From Cavia porcellus (lineage: Eukaryota > Chordata > Mammalia > Rodentia > Caviidae): 64,000 nucleotides of DNA. The number at the start of each line of letters is the position of its first letter. The stretch's first letter is position 1. Shown here in pieces: positions 12,060-23,699 of this stretch. The notes beneath the pieces are model-generated. The model had not been told where the DNA came from and searched no databases. It was given only the letters and a program-made list of their open reading frames with translations. The DNA is taken from assembly GCF_034190915.1 (NCBI RefSeq), contig NW_026947496.1:27002001-27066000 (forward strand). Direction: 5' to 3'. The position numbers were made by a program, and so were the translations under genes.

Positions 12060-12740
12060 TTTCTTCCCTCTCTTCCATTCATTTTTCATGAAGCAACATG
12101 ATCTGTTCAAAACCTTCAGTTCCTCTGGCTCTTAGGCGAGCCAGAATTATTTCCTTAAAATTAAAATCTAATCATAGCTTTCACCCACTTGAATATAGTT
12201 AGTAACTGTACATGTTCTGGGAAAAACAACAACAAACTGAACATTTAATGAGGCCTAACTATTACAGATCTTGAGTTTGCAGACCTTTAGTATTGCTGAT
12301 CAGAAAAGTTACTACCAGATTTTGCTTGCTCACGCGTGTTTTCCTTCTGCGTGGGCTGCTTGCACCGCTGTGCCACTGCGTCTTGGACCAGTCCAAACCT
12401 GCTTCCTCTCTGAGCTTGCTTCCCAGTCCTTGCTTCTCAGAAGACTTCCTTTACCTTCACAGACTCTGATGTACATGCTTGGAGTTTCTTTTCACAGTTC
12501 TTTAAAAATTTAAAAATAAAATGCGGAGCTATTTAAGAGTTTCAGTAACTCAACTGGTATTAGATCCGGAACATCGTTTTTAACTGTTTGTTTCAGTAGC
12601 ATTTGGAAAGCTATTACGTATGCCAAGTTTTGTCTAAGAGTAAGTAGATAAATGAAGTCATTCTCAACACCTTCTATTGTTCTCTTCCTCTACCTGATCT
12701 CATTGTCACGGTGCTTATTTTTCTTCGGTATTGAGGTGTT
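12060..12740 (+). mobile_element. L2-like LINE remnant, sense
   Basis: 'ccagaattatttccttaaaa' followed by 'tctaatcatagctttcaccc' (about 12,141-12,190), then 'gcttgctcacgcgtgttttc', then 'cttcctctacctgatctca' and 'gtgcttatttttctt' follow the order of the L2 3' region. Divergence is heavy, so the outer limits are rough. The frame 12,271-12,513 is a chance frame in it. Confidence 0.4.
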
Positions 12741-14270
12741 CAATGTCTGCTCCACTTTCTCCAAGACTGATTCATAGCACTGGTCCTGTCTTCAGCAGCA
12801 ATCACTGGGCTCCTTGCATTTGCCACATTTACCTACACACCATGCGTACTGCTCTGAGCTTCTTGGTCTGTATGGTAGAATATCCTTGGAAATGTCTCAG
12901 CTTCCTTATGAGACCCACTGTAGCCAGATTCTTACAGACAGTTTGGACATCAGGGCTTTTTCCAGGAAGTAGCATTTATTTCTGCTAGCACAAGACTCAG
13001 TGGATTATTACTCAAAAGGTGAAACCCCAAATAGGCAGGATTTTTGCCTTGCACACCATTTTTTGTGTCTTTGTCTCCAGTAAATGGACACACATTAACA
13101 TACAACACCCTAATTGGCTAAAACCTATGTTACAGAGCAATGTTAGAACTACACATGTGTATCGAGGAACTGAGCCATGTATTCTTTTTGGATTCTGAGA
13201 CAGCCTCTAGGGAAGTGTCCTGCCACACCACTAATAAAGGAAACATTACAGATATTTCCACTGTCACTGGGTTACATGTGAGTGTTTATGGGTTTGTGCA
13301 CATAAATATTTGTATACAAGGGTGTGTCTCAACATATGTGTTCAATAATGCCACACAGCTATTTCTATTCTTTATATTATTACAGAGTGGGAGTAAATTT
13401 TCTTTGATGATTTCATCTTTCTTGGCCTTAATCTAGAGGACAATTAGATTACTCACTAATTTATATGAAATGTGATCTTTGTCTCCCAAACCTAGGTTGT
13501 ATACAGAGAGAGTTTTGATATAAGCATTCATGGCAAGGATCCAACTGCATCTAAAGATTGTTCTTTAATCATGTTTTTATTATTTCAAATTTTAATTATA
13601 ACTTTTGAATGTTTTAATATCTGTATTCATCAGTAAAGTTTTATGCAGCATTGCCAGTTTCTGATGATCCTCTTCCAATCAACCTCCCCCTCCTAACATC
13701 ACGTTTAGCTAATAGCATCCTACGGTCCAGTCACCTTCCACAAAGCCTTGATACTGAGTTCATGAGGTTCTTGGAGGATGTCTAGAAGTAAACTGTAAAG
13801 ACAAATATTTTAGCGTGATAAATACAAAATTAATTACTCACGCATATTATTAGATTAATACTTAAGACTTTTATTAAAAAGACACAAATGTAACAGGATA
13901 TCTGAAGCCTCTGCATATATTCACTGCCTGATCAGTGCATGATAAACTTATTTTAAATTCCAATTCTTTACTCCTTACAGTTGCATTTTAAATTTAGATC
14001 ATTGTCATGCTCTACAAGTTTGTAGAATATACTCCCGTTCTTTGATTTGGGCCTGGGACATATGCATTGCTTGAACTAAACTCATGTTAAAATAAGGGCA
14101 CAAATAAACTTAAATGCAATAATTATTGAATTGTGGGATCCAAATGCATTTGTGAGTTATTTGGTGAACTATTTAACAGATAACTCTAAATAGTGAACAA
14201 AATTTAAAATATTCCTCAAAATCATTGACCAGAATCTCTGTCCAGTCTTATCACCTCCAACCTTAATAAC
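12741..14270. other. Span with no recognised gene
   Basis: Includes two moderately open plus-strand frames (12,731-12,988 and 13,140-13,436). They have no signal peptide, motif or neighbour relation that would support a gene. Nothing else recognised. Confidence 0.4.
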
Positions 14271-14840
14271 ATGAACATCCTTCTGGAAACCTGGTCACTT
14301 TGTCACAAACAACCATGCCTTTCCCTGGAATCAAAAGTTGAAAAGGATCCAGTTGGTGGTGAAATAGATGGAGAACAAGATAATGTTTCTTTTAACGTGA
14401 ACTGTACACTAAACAATCTGCATCATCCTAAAAAGTGCCATCTCACTTTGCCTCAAGCTTTCATAACCGAATAGAATATGAATGTAGATTCCCTTTTGAT
14501 CCTCAATGTACACACAAAACTATCACAACACTGTTGCTATCTGGAAACACACAGAGCAGAGCACTCTAAGGTCTATGGCTCAGACAGGCAAGGAAGACAC
14601 ATTATAAGACAACTACAGGTCACTCCTTGTCAATTTATTACTCCCCCACACATCTTTAGACTCCATTTAATTTCCAAATATAGCCATACACACATTATGG
14701 TAACATTTTTCCCAAGAGAATGTGAAGTATATTTTCTCACTTTAAATGCATATCAGTTAATTATTCTGTTTGATAACCTGCAACTAAAATTCTTAGACGG
14801 TAAAAATATATATTATATATATGTATATATTAGATGGTAA
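14271..14840 (+). other. Same-frame open stretch broken by one stop; unrecognised
   Basis: Frames 14,271-14,474 and 14,478-14,840 are in the same phase, separated by a single TAG, so about 190 codons hold one stop. The translation (Cys/His/Leu-rich) resembles no family I know. Its 3' part runs into an AT minisatellite, so that end is not coding. Could be an old retrocopy or chance. Confidence 0.2.
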
Positions 14841-14902
14841 AATACATATAATATATATATATATTAGATGGTAAGAATATATAATATACATTAGATGGTA
14901 AC

Positions 14903-14941
<39 letters not shown>

Positions 14942-14945
14942 ATAT
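14793..14945 (+). repeat. AT-rich minisatellite with TAGATGGTAA core
   Basis: The core 'tagacggtaa' or 'tagatggtaa' recurs at about 14,796, 14,830, 14,868 and 14,892, separated by TATATA spacers of about 23-38 bp. It ends in a long (TA)n block at 14,902-14,941. This looks like a dinucleotide repeat that captured and duplicated a 10-bp unit. Confidence 0.75.
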
Positions 14946-15369
14946 GTCAGTTGTTAAGAAAATTAGAGAAAGGGAAAAACTTAAAATACCTACTTAATAT
15001 ACATTATCAAATTTTTATATTCATAACTACAGCTGTTCTATTTTTTTGCACATGGCCATATTTATAAATTTCCTAGTAACCTAATAGTTTCCTAATAACC
15101 ATTCCATATTTCCTTTCCTTCCAGAAATCACTTCAGCTGGTTGAAGTACCTTGCCTCGAGGAGAGATGGAAATTTTCATTCAAGAATCGTCTATATCTTT
15201 AGCAATCTTGACCAAATTGTGTTGTTGCTATTTTCCATTGCCATTCACCACAAGGCATGAAACAGTGAAATTACACACCATGGAATCTCCCAGGTGCCCT
15301 CCTCTGCATGAATTGAAGAGGGTCTCTCAAAAATTCATGTGTACTGAGAACTCGTGCATGTGAATTTAT
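14946..15369. other. Span with no recognised gene
   Basis: AT-rich then mixed sequence. It may contain the 5' part of the MaLR LTR that follows. The frame 15,151-15,363 has no recognisable product. Confidence 0.35.
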
Positions 15370-15745
15370 GTGGAAATAGTTTCATGGTAGATAAGAGCTA
15401 GTTGAGATGAAGTCGTAGTGAGCTGATCTGGACCCTAAATTCAGCATCATTTTTTTCCTTAAAAAGTGTGGGAGGAACCTCACACAGAGACAAAAAGGGA
15501 CAAGACCATGAGATAGTGAAGGTGAAGACTGAAGGGATGCGGCTACTACAAAGAAGCAACAAGGGTTGCGAGCTGCTCCAGGAGCTAGGAAAAGATGAAG
15601 CCTCTGCTGCAAAAAGGACTCAGCCAGTCTGACAGTTTAATTTAGACTTCTTACCTCCAGGACCATAAGGAAATAAGTTCCCATCATTTTAAACCACTGA
15701 ATTGTGCTATTTTGTTATGACAACCCTAAGGAAATAGTATATACC
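15370..15745 (+). mobile_element. MLT1-type MaLR LTR, sense
   Basis: Ordered matches to MLT1-class LTRs: 'cacacagagacaaaaag', 'gaaggtgaagactgaaggga', 'tgcggctact', 'ggagctaggaaaagatgaag', 'ttagacttcttacctccagg', then the typical end 'tttaaaccactgaattgtgc' and 'tattttgttatgacaaccct'. No internal region is recognised beside it, so it is probably a solo LTR. The minus-strand frame 15,382-15,612 is a shadow. Confidence 0.6.
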
Positions 15746-16800
15746 CAGTGGTTAGTAACAGTATAATTTCTACTTGATAGATAGAAACTTTTACTCCAGA
15801 CACTATGGCAAATCATATTTTTGTTTGCTGATTCATTCCATAAGGAGTTCGACTTGGACAGGTAGTATTCGCAATGTGCAATTCAATGGTATCATTATTG
15901 CTTCTTCTAGTGGTAATGTGTCTCCCTTTAGGCCTAACTGAGAACTCTAGAGGAGCAAATCTTTCAGTCGTGGGATCAGAAGCAACAACTCCAGAGTGAG
16001 ACAATAAGGATAAGGGTAAGAGAGCATTACAAATTTCATTCCTTGACCTTTGAATTCATAAATACTGACTCTGACAGAAGTAATTCTTTAGAGCACGATC
16101 TGCATTCTGGGGTGTTGTCCAGCCTAGAAGGTTTAAGCCTTCAAAAAGACTATCACTATTTTATAAAGGCAGCTAGTTCAAGTTGATGAAGGATATGGAA
16201 AAAAATTAATCCCATAAGCATATTCTCCTACTTCATTTGCTTGAAATGAGTTCCTTGGTGTGAAGCAACACTATATGGTACACCACAATGGTAGATTAGG
16301 AATTTTGTAAGTTTAGAAAGGATATTTTAGTAGAAGACAGGCAAGAGAAATCCATGCCTGGAATGAAGTCAAATTACTGCTTCTGTAATGAAAGATCCTT
16401 GAAAAGAACCACAGTCATTCTCAGTGACAGTGAGGACCTGAGCTCCTCTGACGATGGAGTACCACTGAGTTCAAATCAAGAAATCTACCATGACAAGAAC
16501 ATGATCCAGCATGATCCAGCATGATCCAGCATGACAAGATTCTCCAGGAGAATCAACAGCTTACCATCTTCCCTTTCTGTTTAATTTTTTATGCTGTTGG
16601 CAAGAATCCTCAGGTGGGCCTTCTGCACCCAGAAACAGGTTGATTCTGTTCAGCTGGGTGTTACAAGGTGACTACTAGCCAATCTACCAGAAGTATCATA
16701 TCAATAGCTACATATAAGATGCAAGAAAATATGGTGATCTGATGTAATAATAACCATATCTGGAAAATCAGCTACAGTTTAAATTATCACCTTAAAGAGT
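15746..16800. other. Unrecognised span; possible old ERV internal sequence
   Basis: Contains a 63-codon minus-strand frame (15,813-16,004) and a short exact 10-bp tandem repeat (listed separately). It adjoins the longer minus-strand open stretch at 16.8-17.4 kb and may belong to the same decayed element. Confidence 0.3.
16501..16534 (+). repeat. Exact 10-bp tandem repeat, 3.4 units
   Basis: Three perfect copies of ATGATCCAGC and the start of a fourth. It probably arose by recent slippage, since there is no divergence between units. Confidence 0.85.
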
Positions 16801-17433
16801 TTATGAAAATCTAGTCTTCTTGTCTAACATCAGCCTCTCTCTTGCATAAGTGAAATGAGTGAGTGAAATGGGAATGTGGCAGAGATCTCTACTGTTGTTT
16901 TCCAATCTCTGCCATTCTACCAGAAATGTTTTATTTGGAATTTCTGTCTTTGAAAGTAAAAATAGTTCTAGTTCCTTATAATTGACCTTTTGTACCCTAA
17001 TTTCCCACTTTCTATCTGTCAGGTAACCAGGATGGGGATTCTGCCGGTAACCGAGTATGACTACTGCAATTTCACCTTCAGCAGCTGGAGGAATATACAG
17101 AGGGTGGGCTTAAGAGTCCATTGGATTTAATGGATGAATAAAGGCTCCAGGGCCACTAAATTTCCATATGCCACAATGGTGCCCGCTCATAACTACAAAG
17201 GCACATTTTGTTCTTTTCAGCCTGGCAAATAATGACACAACCACTTGTTGAGGGCTATAAAGAAGCAAAAACATTGGAAGTATAGGTAGATCATTCAAGG
17301 GACTCTGCAGTGTGAACTGACTCAAACAATTATAAATGAGTGATTTTGCCAAAGCTGCAGAATATAAGGATAATATACAAAAATCATTTGCTTCAAAATA
17401 TATTATCCATAAAATAGTAGAAAACGTCTCCAT
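16801..17433 (-). pseudogene. Unrecognised minus-strand frame, about 210 codons with one internal stop
   Basis: Reading from an ATG at 17,433 the frame is open for 107 codons to a TAA at 17,110-17,112, and continues in the same phase for another 102 codons to a TAA at 16,801-16,803. In DNA this AT-rich a stop is expected every 15-25 codons, so the openness is notable. The second half contains a Pro-rich stretch then 'GEIAVVILGY' and 'NPHPGYLTDRKWE'. I do not recognise the family. A degraded endogenous retrovirus internal region or a retrocopy are the most plausible readings. A second minus-strand frame (17,403-17,663) overlaps its start in another phase and could be an upstream piece after a frameshift. 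Confidence 0.25.
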
Positions 17434-17663
17434 CTCTTAACAGCTAGCCATATCCTTATTCTTCTAGTTTTATTTCCCCAGGAAAATAATGCAGCTCTTT
17501 GGAGTATATATTCTTGTATCTTTGATCTCACCCTCTGGACTGTGTTAGACTTAAGTCTGCTTATAAGGCTACAGGTAAAGAGAGCACTGAGCATAATCAA
17601 CATGCCTAGCATATAGGATGGGGTAGACCAAAAAGGGAAAGATTGATCAATGTTGTGGAGCAA

Positions 17664-18479
17664 GGAAAGTAGGTTTATCCAATGGCAAGAAAGAAAAAAA
17701 AAGGCCTGCTAATCAGTGTTTCAACTGTACTCAAAGAGAACTGTCAAGACTATAAATTCGATTACGTAGTATAACATTATCTGTAAAAGCAGAATTTGGG
17801 TTGTCTCTCAAAAACTGTAGGTCTATCACTGTATAGAATAGGTATATCTTACGATTTATGTGTCTGTTTGATATTTTTAGGGCAGCCACCTCTCTTACAG
17901 AGATATTGAACTAGGAACTAAAAGCACAGATCTCATCACTTTCCGGTAAATTTTTGGGTACCCCTAGAATAATTAAATTACTCTACCATCTTCTGTTTCA
18001 CACACAGAAAGATTTTCAAGCAAAATTGGTAATCCAAGACTTGCCTTTGATAATCACTTAATTATAATGGCTACAGGAAATGATAATTTGCATGAGTAAA
18101 TTGCTCGTGAGCTCCATGAGAATATCTCCTTTATCACTAGAACCAGAATCAATGTCTAAATTTACAGATTAGAGAAGAAATCCCAAACAATTTGTAAAAC
18201 TTTTGCTTAAGATTATACCCCCATGATATCACTTTTCTTAACAAATCCATTATCAGTTAGACTACTTACAGAAATTACTAGAACAATTTGACGTTAAACC
18301 ATTATGCAAGATGGTTAAAGAATTTTGGTAATTCTTTTTATCCAAGTTTAATTCCCCAAGAAAGATTATCAAGAAGAAAAGAATAATGTAAAACGTAGAT
18401 AATAGGGCAGAACTACACTTCATAATTGACAAAACCAGTTTTATTGTTACATATAAAATTACACAACATTTATTAACTT
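17664..18479. other. Span with no recognised feature
   Basis: AT-rich, no long frames, no repeat family identified. Confidence 0.4.
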
Positions 18480-18720
18480 AAAAATATGGGATCACAGATA
18501 TTTTATCATACAGTTTCTATGGGTCAGAACTTCAGAGGAAGCTAGGCAAGATCCCATCAGCTTCCATTCAAGGGTTAGCTGGGTCCCTTGTCGTCTGAAG
18601 CTTTAACTGAGGATACAGCAGCCTCTTCTAAAATATGGTTCATTTGTATGGCTCAGTTACTTGGTGACTGGAAAGAGAACTAATTATCTCACATATAACC
18701 TCTCACTGGGCTGCCTGATG
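18480..18720 (+). repeat. Probable ancient interspersed repeat, family unknown
   Basis: Text such as 'gggttagctgggtcccttgt' followed by 'gtctgaagctttaactgagg' resembles a repeat that is common in mammalian genomes, but I cannot name it with confidence. Boundaries are approximate. Confidence 0.3.
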
Positions 18721-18825
18721 TCTAGTCAGTGTGTTATCCATCTTTCTTCCACAGAATTAAGAGAAAAATAAATTAAAAATCACAGTGACCTTTTCAATGA
18801 TTTAGTACCTGAGGCCATACATTGT

Positions 18826-19138
18826 GAACCAAATGTATGTGTCCCTCTAAAATTCATATGTTAGAATCGTAACACCAAAGGTTGTGGGCCTAGGAGGCAG
18901 AGTCATTGGAAATAATTAGATTGTGATGGTGGGGCCCTCATAAGTGAGACTAGCATTCGTATAGAAGAGACCCAAAGAGCTATCATGCTTTCCTCCACCC
19001 CTGTGAAGACATGGAAGAATGACAGCCTGCAAATGGAAGAGACATATGAGAACTACACATGTTGGCTTATGAATTATCACATTCAGTTTCCAGAAATAAA
19101 TTTTTGTTGTTAGCAGTTTATCCAATCTATGATGTTCT
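18826..19138 (+). mobile_element. ERVL-MaLR-class LTR, sense
   Basis: The full order of a MaLR-type LTR is visible: 'tgtgtccctctaaaattcat', 'atgttagaatcgtaacac', 'gtgggcctaggaggcagagt', 'atggtggggccctcataagt', 'atagaagagacccaaagagc', 'ctgtgaagacatggaagaat', 'tttccagaaataaatttttg', and an end near 'ccaatctatgatgttctttt'. It keeps an AATAAA at about 19,095. No internal region, hence a solo LTR. Confidence 0.65.
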
Positions 19139-19345
19139 TTTTTTGTTTTGTTTTTTCAGTATTATATCTTGAAACCAGGGTCTTTGTAATGATCTGAATC
19201 TCTAGCTCTTGTCTATATTTTATTCTAAGACAAATTCTCATGAGTTATTAATTGCTCACGTTAGACTTGAATTCTGATCCTCTTGCTTCAGAAACAATAA
19301 GTATGAGAATCACAGAAATATATCACCATGGATGGCCTATGCATC
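19139..19345 (-). mobile_element. Composite ID+B1 (B4-like) SINE, antisense
   Basis: After a T/G-rich tract (reverse of the A-rich tail) an ID-like part, 'cttgaaaccagggtctttgt', is followed by a B1-like part with 'gaattctgatcctcttgctt' and 'tatatcaccatggatggcc'. The order ID then B1 on the reverse strand is that of rodent B4-type composites. Diverged, inserted directly after the MaLR LTR end. Confidence 0.5.
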
Positions 19346-20179
19346 ACATTTTTCCATATTATATTTATTAAAGCTACTTCATACCCATTCCTAAATTGCC
19401 CTTCTATAATTTGTAGAACTCTTTTAAGCCATAATATTTTTATATATTTACTCAAGTTGTAGAACATAGAAGTTCATGAAGAGATCTATAGTGCTAACAA
19501 TAGAAGTTTTTTCCACCCAAAAAAATGTTTTACAAATCCAGAATAGAGCTAAACCATACATCCAATTGGTGTATTCACTCAATAATAATACTACTGAACA
19601 AGAAAAGGGAACTATTGATTATACTCATGTTAAAAAGTATAATGTTAAATAAGTTTGCACATTTGATTTCCTATGTCTGAACCAATATATACAAAGTTTT
19701 AGATCAATTAAATTGCATTATGCAAACAAATTCAAAACAGTGGCTCCCTTTTAGGGTGGAGAGATGAGGGTATACCGTGAATTGGCATGAAAACCTTTTC
19801 TGTATGTATTATAATGCCCATTTGTACCTGATGAGTGTGTTACCGAGTACCTACTTTTCTCAGAACTCCTAAAATGCTTAGTAGTTGTCCATTTACTGCA
19901 TATAAATTATACCTAAAATTTAAATAAGTATTATACACTTGATACTACATTTTCATATGTTTAATTATGAAATAGTGTTATCTTCAACTACACTGACATT
20001 TTAAAAAGATGGATTAGTGACTTGATGGGCAGAGAGAGAGCTACAGGGTTGGATATGTAGGTAATAAAATCCAATTAGAAAAATATAAATAGTAGAGTTT
20101 AAGTACTATGTATAAGGATATTCTTTGTCTAGTTCTTCTGTCTTCTTATATGCTTGATGTTTTTATAATAAAATGTTTC
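19346..20179. other. Span with no recognised feature
   Basis: AT-rich sequence with no long frame and no repeat that I can identify. Confidence 0.4.
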
Positions 20180-20445
20180 CAAAAGTTGCTTGAATGGTTT
20201 GCCTTGATCTCCCATGATTCTGCTATCTGCATGAGAAGACTATGTCGTGGTTTACTTGCTGGTGCAAGAATGATGAAGGACATCTGGGATTGACTTGACC
20301 CCAGTTAGGGTTGCAAGCTGGGCTGGCCAAGCCCAGAGTAGCTCAGTCACCTCCACCCGCACTGCAAGCAGAACTCTGAGAGTGAATGGTTGTTGTTTTG
20401 AGGCTTTACACTGTGAGATAGTTTGTTATATTATTACAACAAGAA
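20180..20445 (+). mobile_element. MLT1-like MaLR LTR 3' part, sense
   Basis: 'gacttgaccccagttagggt', 'gagtgaatggttgttgtttt', 'gaggctttacactgtgagat', 'agtttgttatattattacaa' and 'gaaccaactgaaccac' follow the 3' half of MLT1/MLT2-class LTRs. Diverged, with no internal region nearby. Confidence 0.5.
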
Positions 20446-23401
20446 CCAACTGAACCACTAAGATAATTATTTTCTTGTGTTATTATGAAGTAAACTATGC
20501 TTATTTTACAAAAGCTTCATCCTATGTCATGCAGAGAAATTTAGCAACTCAACTGAATGGCTGTTGAAGACCTATAACAAGTGTATGGCCATCCAAGAAT
20601 CAGCATGAAGTTAGTGATATAAACACTTTGAGTGTATCCTTAAGTGACAGCATGGGTAAGGCACTTGGTTCATAGCACAGCAGAATCAACAGCTGATAAA
20701 ATTTGACTGGATGTAAAAGTAACCTAAAGTCACTCTTCTGACATTTGGATAACAGTGAATTTTAGACCGCCAAACGTCCCTCATTATGAGTTTGTAATTC
20801 TGTGGCAATCTCTGTGCTTAACCCAGAGACAAGCTGCCTAATAGAGCACAATATTAAATTATATCCAACTATATGAGCTTCAAGGGCCAAGGTGAGTCCC
20901 CTTCGTTGAGGAGAATCTCTGTGGAGGCTTTTAAAAAAGGAGAAAAGAAAGCTCATTTAAATTCATGTCTGGTAACTTATCCAATTACATTTAATTAGCT
21001 CTTCAAATTAATTTTAAAAGTTCCTCAATCATTTTATATGCTGTGTCTTCTGTCTGTATATTTTCTTTCTTTTCCTAAGACTTCCTTTTTCCAAAACTCT
21101 GGAAACAGACTCTGGGCTAGAAAGTTGCAAAACATGTTTTTTTTTCCTACTGTCCACTGAAATCAGTGCTCATCTGATAAGCCCAGAAGACGGTTTGAGA
21201 GTCTATAAATGATCGTGATTCCAGCTGTAACACTTTCAAGGCTTGCTCAGCTAAACGGTCCTAAAAGGTTTCTTCTCCTCAAGAACAATCATTCATTTTC
21301 TACAGTCTGCGGGCAATTAGTTGAAAATAAAAAGGAATATTTTCACTGCTACAGTAAGTGTTGAACTTGGAACCCCCACCATGTGTGTTAACATAGAGGA
21401 AAAAATATATATAATATTTTTAAAAATCTTCTCCAAGTCTTTTGGTTTGATTTCCCTACATCCACTGAGGGCTTCCAGAACAGAGAAGGTCATGCAATTT
21501 GTCAATACTTGACCAGGTAAAAGAATTAAGTCATTAGCCACCAAGCCTAGCTAGGCTTGGGCCCTCTACAAAATTATGAATTGAATATCAGTGCCTTTTC
21601 TCCTGAATTTCAATCCATGATATCTTCATTAACTTGTTCTGCCTATCGTTCCTGTTCCTTCTCTTCTCACACAACTCCTTGCCTTGCAGTGTGACCAGGC
21701 ATCTGGCAGGCCCTTCTGTTTCCAAGGCTCTGGAAGACTCTGGAAACCAACACCAGTGCCCTCTTTTCTCCTCATCTCTGCACTAGACATGCTACTTTTT
21801 CTTTTACCCAGTGTTATGTGTGCATTACAACTGTAAGTACACATGCTACTTTTATCTCTAAATAAATGCATATAGGTAGGACAGGGAAAAATAGCTTCAA
21901 AATTAGAATTGGACACAAATCTGACTTAATAGTCAACAGTGATTTTAAACAAATATCCTAAGGTTTTGAAAACGGTTGTCCATAAAAATAAAAGGTAAAA
22001 ATCATCATGAAAGGAACATTAAAACAACTTTTCAAGTGGAATCAGAAGGCCATTAATGAAGCAAGGCTGATGCACATCTCAAGTTGCTGCTTTGGGTTGT
22101 GAATGTTGTGTTGAATGTGAGTGTCTCGATCTGGAACAACAGGATGAGGGCAATGTGTCCACACACTGCAGACACACACAAAACATGGTTGGTCTCCTGA
22201 GTCAAGGATACTTTGCTGCCAAACTACCTCTATTCTTTCTCAGAGAAGATTCCTACAAAACAGTTTTTACCAGCTTGTAATAAAGGAACACCATTTGCCC
22301 ATAAAAGCTCCCAATTACCCTGCCTTTCTCAGGGTACCAATTCAGTTATCTGAACATGTACCTCCCAATATGCAATGCCCAAGACCCAGATAAATTCATT
22401 TTACTTTTAGTTTCTGAACATAAATGGCTTATCACATTTAAAAAGAAAGTAATGTCATCATTTAGAGACCATTGTGAAAATCAAGAGTGATAATGCATAT
22501 GAAATACTTACAGATTTTAGTATGTAACTAAGTAACTATACTTCACTACAACCTATAGTCCATTGCACAGTTAAATACATTACACAGTACAGCCACTCTC
22601 AAAGTTTTCTCTGAATTTCCAGGAATCGTATGAATATATAATCGTTTTAACGGTAGCTTTGAATTCTCTCTCTACTAAAATAGTTTATGGGAGAACTATA
22701 ACTTCACCTTTAATTTACATACCACATCCATAGGTATAAAGCTTGTAAAACTGGAACATACAGCTTACTTGAGGACATATTAAGACAATGAGTTGCTTTG
22801 ATTTTTTTATCTAAAATAGAGGAGAAATCCAATTAAACCATAGATTAAATAAGACAATGAGTCAACAACCGCATGCTATATTAGTGCTGTCTTTGTCCAC
22901 AGTATAAATTTTCACTTATTGTTTGCTAATATTTGTTATAAGGTTGCAGATGCTATCCTAAAGTTTTTGGTAGGCCCTTTCTTAAACACTGGTAATCCTT
23001 TGCTTAAGAGAAAGGAAAAAATTTAGGGAAATTAAATTTACTTTTGAAAATTCCATTATTTGAGTAATTTCTTAAAAAGTATAATCTTCTTAAAAGCCAC
23101 TCTGATGTCTTTTTTTTTTTTTCTTAAACCATTCCAACTACCCAATCGAGCACAACGTTCAATGCTCAAATCGTGAATAGAAGCAGCAGAGCAAGAAACT
23201 ACTTTTGAACAGGAGGTTTCCATGAGCCTTCTAATCCGCCAGTACGTGTGGGTGATTGCTTCTGGTCACAAGTCAAGCTTTACTGCTTTATAAAGGTGTC
23301 TGTGGGCCTTTTCTTCTCACTGTCATTAAATTTTACCTTTTTAATCAAAATATCCATACCAGGTTTATGGAGATGAAATTGAAAAGTAAAACGTACATAA
23401 C
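20446..23401. other. Long span with no recognised gene
   Basis: Short opposite-strand frames overlap (for example 21,317-21,544 and 21,321-21,512; 21,629-21,916; 22,092-22,280) and none has a recognisable domain. No poly(A)-flanked retrocopy or RNA gene was seen. Homopolymer T-runs occur at 21,138-21,145 and 23,110-23,121. Confidence 0.4.
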
Positions 23402-23498
23402 TTTTTGTTGTTATTGTTGTTGGTTTGGTATTGGGGTTTTTTTGTTTTGTTTTGTTTTTCATTATTATTGTTTTTGTCTTGTTTGTTTATTTGTCTGT
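23402..23498 (+). repeat. GTT/GTTTT-rich simple repeat
   Basis: Imperfect TTG, GTTTT and ATT units precede a reverse-orientation B1. It is most simply the degenerated A-rich tail of that SINE. Confidence 0.7.
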
Positions 23499-23645
23499 TT
23501 TTGAGACAGGCTTTCTCTATGTAGTTCTGGCTGGCCTTGAACTCACTGTATGGTCCAGGCTAGCCTCCAACTCGAGGTGATCATCCTATTTTAGCCTCCC
23601 AAGTGCTGGGATTATAGAAACTACAGGCACGCTACAACACCCAAT
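23499..23645 (-). mobile_element. B1 SINE (7SL-derived), antisense
   Basis: The reverse-strand B1 order is clear: 'ttttgagacaggctttctc', 'tatgtagttctggctggcct', 'tgaactcactgtatggtcca', 'ggctagcctccaactc', 'agcctcccaagtgctgggat'. The two GGCT-GGCCT-GAACTC-like blocks reflect the internal 29-bp duplication known for rodent B1. This is the strongest single argument that the host is a rodent. Confidence 0.85.
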
Positions 23646-23699
23646 TCAAACATGTATGTACAAATTGTTAAATGATCCCCAAATCCAATCTACATATCA

